Source of the DNA: Leucocoprinus leucothites
Lineage: Eukaryota; Basidiomycota; Agaricomycetes; Agaricales; Agaricaceae
Length of the DNA: 64,000 nt
NCBI GenBank assembly: GCA_013368445.1
Contig: JAACJO010000005.1
Location: 558,001 to 622,000, forward strand
Reading direction: 5' to 3'
In this document: in pieces, positions 56,901-64,000 of the stretch
Layout of the letters: each line of letters begins with the position of its first letter
How positions within the stretch are numbered: position 1 is the stretch's first letter
Made by a program: the position numbers and the translations under genes
The notes under the pieces: generated by a model
Told to the model about the DNA's origin: nothing
The model's input: only the letters and a program-made list of their open reading frames with translations
Databases searched by the model: none

Positions 56901-56964
56901 TGGTCAACAGCCAGAACAAGGGTAGCAAGATCATGACGTCTAGCGCCAGCTGACTAACCATCAT
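53962..56964 (-). CDS. Multi-span membrane protein with C-terminal RING-like zinc finger (E3 ligase candidate)
   Basis: Five exons (56542-56964, 56003-56470, 54213-55945, 54060-54146, 53962-53995) give 914 residues. About six hydrophobic segments lie in the first 400 residues (LALDVMILLPLFWLLTIPV, FILHRLHHTV near the second, LRMCLLWGLIILQTAG, VETALLA-like and VILLTVVLNAVVQLLV regions). A long disordered cytosolic or nucleoplasmic part follows with PPPPPPP and acidic runs. The last 55 residues form a Cys-rich RING: CIICTSRPRDIVSWPCRC, CDQC and CPCC. Position of the finger and membrane topology recall yeast Asi1/Asi3, inner-nuclear-membrane ubiquitin ligases, but orthology is not established. 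The RING is split over three exons. Confidence 0.85.
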
Positions 56965-57381
56965 CTCACACACTCCCCGATCACTCAAATCACTGTCAGT
57001 GATCTTCCGTGATGGAGTACGACAGCTGATATAGGTTGTGTGAAGACAACAGTCACATGGCTATAGGATATCAGGTTTACACAGAATCCATCCAAACATC
57101 GAGTGGTATTGCACAAACTGATGCGCAAAAAAGAGCTAGAAAAAGTAAAAATCTACATAGTGGAACGGGCGATTCTGGAAACGCTTCACCCCGAGGACAG
57201 ATCCTTCTCGTGTTCCTTCGGCCTTGGGAGTGACTTCCAGGGATTGTTCCAGGTAATGTGTTCATTATGTCTGAGGTACCCGTCGCACTTAACTCAGAAC
57301 CATGCAGAACCATCAAGAAATTAAATTGAGAGTATACTGTCCACAATAGTACTTGAGGTACACCACTAGCGCGGGGATCTT
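56965..57381. other. Intergenic, 417 bp
   Basis: Upstream of the RING protein gene and downstream of the mS38 gene, both minus strand. A few codons before 56964 stay open in frame but contain no ATG. Nothing else recognised. Confidence 0.4.
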
Positions 57382-58429
57382 TTACCGGAGCCTTAGACGC
57401 TGCGAACGAGTAAGCTGAAGGAAAAAATATAACAATTAATATCCAGTTCTTTCAAAGCAGCTAAAGAGGCAAACTCACCCTTCTACGCTTCTTCAGCCTG
57501 CACAAAAACACATCACTGCGTCAACAACGATATACTCCTCAACCACACATAACAAAAACTCACTTATGCTTCTTCATCTTCTTTTTCTTCTTCCTCTTCG
57601 TACTATCCATCATAACCTCCTCCCACTCCTTATCCCACTGCTCCTGCAACATAACCCTCTCCGCGTCCTTACTAACATCAATCCCAAGCGCCTTCAACGT
57701 CTCCTCCCAACCCACCGTAGCCCCAATCCTACTCATCGTCATCGTATGATGCAACTGCCTCGCAGCTTCCGCATCTCCATCTACACCCGACACAGCACCT
57801 CCATACGTCCCATCCAAGTTCAAACTTGTAAACGGCGACGGTGGCAACCTGTCTTCATTCTTCACCTCGCTGCTGAGGGAGGTTAAAGAGCGGAATAATG
57901 GTGTATCAGCAGGTGGAGATTCAAAAATTGATGGTGGGTTCGAGATAAGTAAGAGTGGTCGATGTAATGAGAAGAATTGATGAATTTTGAAATCCTTCGA
58001 GTTCACAGTTGGATGTGGACTCAAGTAATTATGGTATGCATTTGGTGCAGAGTAGCCTGATAAATACGCAGAGGCAGTTGGGGGAGAGCTGGGTGAGGAT
58101 GAAGATGTCGATACAGCACCGCCATTCCGGAGCGACTGCCGGCCAGAGGCGGGTTCATGTCCAGGTTCTGACGATGCAGCGTCAGGAGCAGGCGGTTTAG
58201 TGGAATTAGGTGTCGTAGATGGCGTGTTATTGCCTTGAGCAGCTTTCGCAGCAGAAGCTTTGGCTGAGGAATCTTTGGGAATGCTACCTGAACGGTCATT
58301 CTTGCTCTTTGCTGTCACAACTGGCGACTTTGGTGGTTTAGAAGAGTTGAAAAAGCGCCCGCCGCCGAAGGATGAGTATGGACGGCGGGTAGCAGGTATG
58401 CGAGGGAGAATACGAGCGAGGGTAGACAT
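57382..58429 (-). CDS. COX24: Mitochondrial small-subunit ribosomal protein mS38 (COX24/AURKAIP1 family)
   Basis: Three exons (57564-58429, 57479-57497, 57382-57414) give 305 residues. The N terminus (MSTLARILPRIPATRRPYSS) is a mitochondrial targeting signal. The middle is long and low-complexity (Ser/Ala/Pro). The family signature is the very basic C-terminal tail, MDSTKRKKKKKMKKHKLKKR followed by RRLTRSQRLRLR, which in mS38 threads into the 15S/12S rRNA near the decoding centre. In yeast the protein was named Cox24 for its effect on COX1 mRNA. Two tiny last exons (19 and 33 nt) rebuild the tail exactly. A second possible start is at 58435. The body is longer than in animals. Confidence 0.9.
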
Positions 58430-58640
58430 GGTCATGCCTACGCCTCGAATAGGTGCTCTGCTGTTGGTCGACTCGAGTGGGCCCGGATTGACAAAACAAG
58501 AACAACCTCAAAAATACGGCCCACACTGCTCACGCCTATCACGTGATGCACCGGATCAATTGACCCTTCAAGAGCTCACTGAAGCGGATAGGACAGTTTC
58601 CAGCTGCTTTGCGGATGTGGTAGGCATAATACATTCAGAG

Positions 58641-60207
58641 CTATGTTACAGTCACTATTTCACCTTTACCGTCCTTCAATATAACAAGTTCGCACTCAAT
58701 CTTTTCCCCAGTGTCTAAACACACAACGTCCGTTGGATCAATAGAACTCGTTTTTATCTGCCGCTTCTCGAAGAACGACCGGCCCAGTACAACATCAAAG
58801 TGGGGTTCCTCGGCTAGATAAACTTGAATATTCGTAACCATCGGTCCTGTTCCGTTCTCGGTCGCTTGGTCATGCTGCAAGTGATGTTGGCGAGCTCGCT
58901 TGCCGTTCACGCCATTCGTTCCATTCATTCTAGTGAGCAGAGGCGAGATGCTGACACCGGAAGATGATTTCGAAGAAGAATGGACAATCGTACTCGGCGC
59001 TCGGTTTGACGTCGCCTGACGGTTTGGCGAAGGCGACTTCCTTCCATGAAAATGCCCTTGCCCTACACCACCAATTCCTAACCCAATAGCACCCGCTCTT
59101 GCCGGAGGACGTAGTAGGGTGTCGCCCTCCGCAATCCCTACATCATTTACACTCTGGTGCTCATGGCTATGGACAGAAGCTGACGCACCGCCAGGCGGCG
59201 AAGAGGTAGCGGTCACTAGCGTGATGGGCCATGTGCCGATATTCACCAAACCCCCATAGCCATAATTTCCTGGTGAAGTGTCGCGTGGTATAAAGCCATG
59301 TTTCTGAGCGAATTTCCGGGATATATAAACATGTCGATATCCAACTTTGAGGAGCATTCGAACTGCCAACAAAATATCAATTTCGGGTGCTCGTGTTGGA
59401 GTGAACTCGAAGCCTCACCATTCTTTACCGGACCAATACTTCCCATTACAGTCCTCACACCATTCTCACTGTGGAACTTCTCGAACTGCTTCATAAGTTT
59501 GGGCACGCCGTCCTTGCCCTCATCTTCCCCCTCTATCTTACGATTACTCCGTCGACTGGATTTCCCTGTAGTAGATGGCGCAGGTGAGCCCTTGGCTACG
59601 GGCGTGGGATGGAACGCATAGTAGGAAGGATTCCTATACGCTGGTAGTGCAGGTAATGGCTGGGCTGGATCATGAAGGTACAGTGTAGGAGTCGGCCCAG
59701 TTGGTGCACTCGAAGACGCCGTCAGCGGTAATTTACTTGGCCCAGGTTCGCCGACGGCTATAGACGGGACATGACCTCCACCATTCGTATTGGATGTCGA
59801 TGAATCAAATTGATACTGTTGTTGTCTCCACGTGAAGATCATATAGTCCGACTCTGAGTCAATTGTAAGCATAATCCTTGTCCTCTCAAATGTACAAGCA
59901 CAAGACAACACACCATCATCTAAATCCCATGTCGTACCACCATACTCATACTTGAGCCAACCAGCCCCAACACGCTGACCACGATAATCCACCTGAACCT
60001 TCCTCGTGAGCTTATCAAATAAAGCCGTCAGGTCTTCTTGATTCACTGTCCAACAGAACAGTAGAAACCCACCGTCAGTTAAGCGGACAAGATGTAATAC
60101 AAGTCGCTCGAGAAAATTCTAAACGTACATGAATGCAGTATCGCAAATGATGAAGTTGGTGTGTGAACATTCAGAATCGAAGGTTGCGAAGACGAGGAAT
60201 GCGCCAT
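58641..60207 (-). CDS. Retropepsin-like protein lacking the catalytic DSG/DTG motif
   Basis: Three exons (60129-60207, 59407-60045, 58641-59362) give 479 residues. The start is MAHSSSSQPSILNVHTPTSS. The N-terminal third has a compact domain (LFDKLTRKVQVDYRGQRVGA, WLKYEYGGTTWDLDDG, DYMIFTWRQQQYQFD) that I do not recognise. The C-terminal half resembles a retroviral-type aspartic protease fold: MLLKVGYRHVYISRKFAQKH at the place where proteases have LIDSGAT-x-FIS, and later YLAEEPHFDVVLGRSFFEKR, like the ILGxxFL motif. The DSG catalytic triad is KVG here, so proteolysis is unlikely. A low-complexity insert separates the two halves. No reverse transcriptase or integrase lies nearby. A domesticated, inactive protease or ubiquitin-receptor-like fold is inferred. 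Confidence 0.7.
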
Positions 60208-61270
60208 TCGTCAGTCGTAAATTAAATTGGGGCTTGAAGCTGTTTGTTGAGGGTGTACCAGACAATTGAAAAGACAGAAACCTTGAAAGTGGTAGTAATG
60301 CCTGGATTCTACTTTGTTACTCTCCGAGGTCGATAAAAGGACTACGAGTCGTTAAAGGCAAATCGTAAGTTGCAATATAGCACAGAGTGCAGCGCTTTCA
60401 GGTCAGAGTCGAATAAGCCAAGACTTCAACTGATCCGGCGTGAGGCGGGGGTGGTGGGGTGATACCGGTGCCGGAGACTCGATAGCCAAAGGTTTGTATG
60501 CCAAATTCCGGAGGAAAACCCGAGATGATGAAATGACGTCTGCTCAGCAGATTGGGGTTCTGAGTTTCGTGAATTCCTGAAAGAAGGAAGAGACTTCAAA
60601 GAAAAGGTACTAGGGAAATTGCTTGCGAGTTTTGCGGGTCGTATGGGTATCGGGGCGTTGTGTCGTCGTGGTTTAGGATAAACCAAGTGAAGGCTAGTGA
60701 AGACAGACTGTGGGTTGACAACTCGATGTGTTACATAAGCCTCATATGTCATAGTGGAGATTTACTAATCTTGGCGGGCTTAGAAGCACCCTCTAACTGG
60801 AAACGGTCTCCTTCGTTAGGTAGTCCTGGAGGGTATCTCGACAACCCAGACCGACAGATTTAGATGGGTTAAACTGATAATAGTAGTCAGGGTATGTTCC
60901 GTTGGCTATGCATGCTTCAGGATTAATTTTATCAAACAGCAAGTTATTCACGTCCTTCTATCCTTCGAATCACCTCGCTCCTCCGCACACGCCATTCGTT
61001 CTAGTTCAAATTTTATCCCCGTCTGTTAGGACAAGTCACGCTCGTCAATACACAAATCGAATTTGTGCTGCAATGTGCCTACCCCCTGTCCCCTAGCCTT
61101 TCTGCCATGAAGACTGTCACACTCACTAGAAGCCTCGTACTTTATCCTGCCTTGGACGTAAATGTAGTCGTCGACCTTCCCGATACACTTCTTTCAGAGC
61201 GATTAGATGACCCGACACACGACAAATGCTACCCTACTGGAATTCTCCTCTTGATCTTTGATACCGGTGA
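60208..61270. other. Intergenic, about 1.06 kb
   Basis: Upstream of the retropepsin-like gene. Contains several short open frames on both strands (for example 60426-60752 minus, 61107-61337 plus) with no recognised domain, good splice continuity or repeat. The 61107 frame could be a first exon for the open frame that follows, but no GT-AG join keeps it in phase. Confidence 0.4.
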
Positions 61271-61666
61271 AGCGAATCAGGCGATCCAACCCCCCACGAT
61301 GGAGTCTCCGAAAAAACGAAGGAGCTGCAGAAACTAGATCATTCTGTTCTTGTCGGCGATGAGATAAGGTATCTCTGTGGAAAGCCTTTGCGCAGCGAGT
61401 GTCTAGGATCAAAGTTCACAGTAGATGGTCTAGCAATTCATTTTACAGGCCCTTCAAGAGAGCGAAAGTGCCCTGTTGTTCTTGGAGGCTGGGCTTCTGC
61501 AAATCTCCCACCGAAATTCCAGATGCGAAGATTTATCATACTATATACTTCAACGTCAACGCTTGGAGCTAGGTTCTTGCACTTTCCGCTGTACATCTAC
61601 TCATTACTGTTTCTGATCCTAATTCGTGACGTCATGCTTCCCCGCTCAAAAGTCACATGTGTGTAA
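61271..61666 (+). CDS. Hypothetical open frame, possibly an exon or gene remnant
   Basis: A stop-free frame of 132 codons reads like real protein in its first 95 residues (SEKTKELQKLDHSVLVGDEI, RYLCGKPLRSECLGSKF, TVDGLAIHFTGPSRERK, CPVVLGGWASANLPPKFQ). It has no ATG near its start, and no upstream exon joins to it in phase. The last part is hydrophobic and less protein-like. I do not recognise it. It could be an exon of an unresolved gene, a relic, or chance. Lowest-confidence entry in the list. Confidence 0.25.
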   Translation, partial: SESGDPTPHDGVSEKTKELQKLDHSVLVGDEIRYLCGKPLRSECLGSKFTVDGLAIHFTGPSRERKCPVVLGGWASANLPPKFQMRRFIILYTSTSTLGARFLHFPLYIYSLLFLILIRDVMLPRSKVTCV

Positions 61667-61876
61667 ACATCTCCCTGGATTTGAGCGCCGAAAGCCGAGT
61701 GGATCAACCCTGAGACGGTGTTTCGTGGTCACTCTATTCTCGCTCATCGAACTAATCACCTCCCAACCATTCCACCAGAACGAGTGTATTTTCTGGAACA
61801 TGGTCATCACAACCATCATGCCAGATCAGAGTCTACACAAGTTTAACATGAAACCGTTTTGTCCTCCTCTACCACG

Positions 61877-63290
61877 ATGTCTATACCCCGAGAGCTCATC
61901 AACCTCTTTATTGGATACTCAGAAGATGACCTAAGGACTCTGTTCCGCCTCTGCCTCGTCTCTCGAGCCTGCTACTATGCAGCACGGCCTCTCTTGTACA
62001 GGAATGTCCAAGTCGTCGCTTCCAGAGAATCCAGGATTACAGCGCTAGGGAAGATGCTCTTTGATGTCATTTCGTCCGATTCCCAGCTCGCCTCCTATGT
62101 ACATGATTTCACGTTCGACGCAGCGTTCTACTCGCAAGAGTCCGAAATACCCATACCAACCCTTCTCACCGTGCTGCATAAAACCCTCAATTCTATGTGC
62201 AGACTCAGAAAACATTGTCTGGTCTTTCCTGGCCAATGTGACGATGAATTCCCCATTGATCCCGCTCTTCTCGGCCATAATTTTCAGCTAGAAGAGTTTT
62301 ATTGGAGGGATTTCCGCTGGTATATCAGCATAGCACCCCAGCTTCACAAATTCCTAGCCTCGCAAGCGCGTATCAAAACGCTTGAGCTTGTATCTGGGCC
62401 TGATACAACATTTCCCACATTCCCCATCGCCCCCACTGCCTGCCCCGACCTCCACACTTTTTCAGGAAATTTTCAATACTTCCAAGAACTCGCGCCAACA
62501 CGTCTTATCACCAACTTCGTATGGAGCGGAGTATCCCCCGTTCCTTCCTCCGTCCTTGAATCCCTTGCTCCCTCATTTTCGAGACTACGCTTGCTAGTCT
62601 TCCATGAAGGCTTCCCCAGTGAGCTGGATCTTGCCATCTTGACCTCTCACCTCAGCTCCTTGGAGATACTTCATCTCTCGCTAGAAGACACGAGGACGAT
62701 ATTTCAGGCGTATCGTCAGGTATGATTGTTACAAGTCATCATCGGATTTTCGAGTGGACTGACACAGCTTCAAGATACAAAGCGCTCAGAGGTTTGTCGA
62801 CCATATCCACAAGCTCACCAAGCTCAGAGCGTTTGTGCTGCGCGTACAGCCTCCACAATTCCAGTTCCATGAGCACTCTCAACGCATGCTATCATGCGAA
62901 TGGTTTAATGCCCTTCCAAAGCTAGAACGCACGTATTTTAACGGTGCAGTGGGCAATTCGGAAGACCTGCTTTGCTGGACGCGCGGTCAGATATTGAAAC
63001 CAAGGAGGACTGTGATGAAAGAGGTGTATGAGATGTACAGAGAGGAGTATGGATTAGAGATCGAATTGCTGAGGCCATTTTTCAGTTCGCAATCTTTCCC
63101 GGGTATCTCTGAGAATCCGTCAGACGATTTTGGAAAACTTGGGGGCCACGGTTGGAAGAAGCATTGCTTCCCCAATGTAGTCGTGGGTCAACGAAGCTGG
63201 CGGTGGAGAATTTTATTTTGGGTCATTATCTCCCTGGTTAGTCTGTTGTACTTATTTTTTGATGGCACTTTCTCGAGCAAGTTTCTGTAA
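61877..63290 (+). CDS. F-box-like protein with a C-terminal membrane segment
   Basis: Two exons (61877-62719, 62775-63290) give 452 residues. The N terminus MSIPRELINLFIGYSEDDLR followed by LFRLCLVSRACYYAARPLLY fits a fungal F-box (Skp1-binding) motif. The middle has loose leucine-rich spacing (LKTLELVSG-like, LRLLVFHEGFPSELDLAIL, LSSLEILHLSLED), as in substrate-binding parts of basidiomycete F-box families. Near the end RWRILFWVIISLVSLLYLFF is a clear membrane helix with a short luminal or cytosolic tail. Membrane-anchored F-box proteins are uncommon. The intron acceptor was chosen at ttcaag (62774) rather than the nearer cag at 62767 because only that keeps the frame. Confidence 0.8.
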
Positions 63291-63532
63291 TTATGATCCA
63301 TGATATGACAAATTTAATTTTTATGATTCCTATCGCACCCTTTAACATAGCTGTTGGCAATGCAGTCACAGACTGGTATGAGTGGGCGCTTGTACCTTTT
63401 TGTCTTACTTGTAGTTGCTTGTATTAAATGCTGCTGACTAAGCACTAATGAACGCTCGACGCGCTCGCTACGAGTTCCTTTCAGCCGTGTTATACTCCGT
63501 CGCGCTATTGCCCACTCGAAGAAGTTTCCACA

Positions 63533-64000
63533 ATGTCAGGTATCTGTAGAATGCGACTCGCGGAAGAACGCAAACAATGGCGAAAGGATCATCCTTTTGT
63601 GAGTACTCGAAGAGTTCAAACGTAATTAGTGGTGTCGGCTTGTCCGCCTGCATAGCACAGGGGTCTTGACGAGATATGTGCTTTGACACCAGTCTCTTTT
63701 CGACGGGCAATTCAGTGGCCTGATATACCGGACGCCATTTCTAGACCTTTGTTGCATTTCTAAAGTACTATCGTGGCCCATGATTAACCATCAAATACTC
63801 GAAACCCAGGGATTTTTCGCCAAACCAACGAAAGGGCAGGATGGCTCAATGAATCTAATGGAATGGGAGGTCGGCATTCCAGGCAAAACAAATGTAAGTC
63901 CCCCATTCAGTAAACGCGTTATACACGTGAATCAAACACGTTATCACGAGTACATGAAGCTCATTTATTGCTTTACAGACGGCTTGGGATGGTGGGCTGT
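63533..64000 (+). CDS. UBC9: UBC9, SUMO-conjugating enzyme E2 (cut by window edge)
   Basis: The first three exons are visible: 63533-63598, 63810-63893 and 63979 to the window end. They code MSGICRMRLAEERKQWRKDH, then PFGFFAKPTKGQDGSMNLME, WEVGIPGKTN and TAWDGGL, matching the N-terminal third of Ubc9, including the LxxERKxWRKDHPFGF helix that contacts SUMO E1 and SUMO. Ubc9 is the only SUMO E2 and is nuclear and essential. The catalytic Cys (about residue 93) lies beyond the window. The first intron is long (211 nt). Start codon in context CACAATGTC. Confidence 0.96.

Noticed and set aside
1..64000. tRNA, rRNA, CRISPR arrays or operon-like RBS patterns
   Set aside because: None noticed. Introns in nearly every gene show a nuclear eukaryotic genome, so prokaryotic features are not expected; tRNAs would still need a covariance-model scan.

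Overview
The window is nuclear DNA of a filamentous basidiomycete, most likely a mushroom-forming agaricomycete. Genes lie 0.2-1 kb apart on both strands and are cut by many 44-65 nt GT-AG introns, often with very small exons. The gene content fits this: a glyoxal-oxidase-type copper radical oxidase, GH17 glucanase, CaaX-ended G-protein gamma subunits, serine/threonine-rich secreted and single-pass surface proteins, and a family of NACHT NTPases. I saw no bacterial operon, CRISPR array, rRNA or tRNA gene. All exon boundaries were read by eye from splice signals, frame and family knowledge; no search was run.

Layout. 1-739: last exons of a NACHT gene. 1.0-13.6 kb: housekeeping block with PNO1, a glyoxal-oxidase-like gene (apparent one-base frameshift), amidophosphoribosyltransferase, S-adenosylmethionine synthetase, a myotubularin phosphatase and a GPI-anchored cupredoxin-like protein. 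14.5-20.8 kb: mitochondrial thioredoxin, two tandem G-gamma genes, a coiled-coil protein and a four-span membrane protein. 21.2-23.7 kb: a divergent NACHT gene on the minus strand. 23.9-31.1 kb: dynactin p27, a Tim17-like membrane protein, a WDR53-like WD40 protein and UTP21. 32-44.4 kb: a secreted repeat protein, a surface membrane protein, SRP receptor beta, SAR1, a GMF-type actin regulator, an MFS transporter and a GH17 protein. 44.9-53.5 kb: three NACHT genes in direct tandem. 54.0-64 kb: a multi-span RING E3 candidate, mS38, a retropepsin-like protein without the catalytic motif, an F-box protein with a C-terminal membrane segment, and the start of UBC9.

The most striking content is the NACHT family, with five members counting the left-edge fragment. 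Those with a visible N terminus share a short N-terminal motif (DSFI-x-S-x-G or a variant), a separate exon coding an Asn/aromatic-rich motif just before the NACHT domain, a Walker A/B NTPase core, and a C-terminal region that I do not recognise as WD40, ankyrin or TPR. Exon lengths in the C-terminal part are almost fixed (236 and 123 nt). This resembles fungal NLR-like (STAND) proteins, with a possible amyloid-type signalling motif and an unfamiliar sensor region.

Functional links: PNO1 and UTP21 both act in 40S ribosome assembly. SRP receptor beta and SAR1 are related ER GTPases lying side by side. Thioredoxin, mS38 and probably the Tim17-like protein are mitochondrial.
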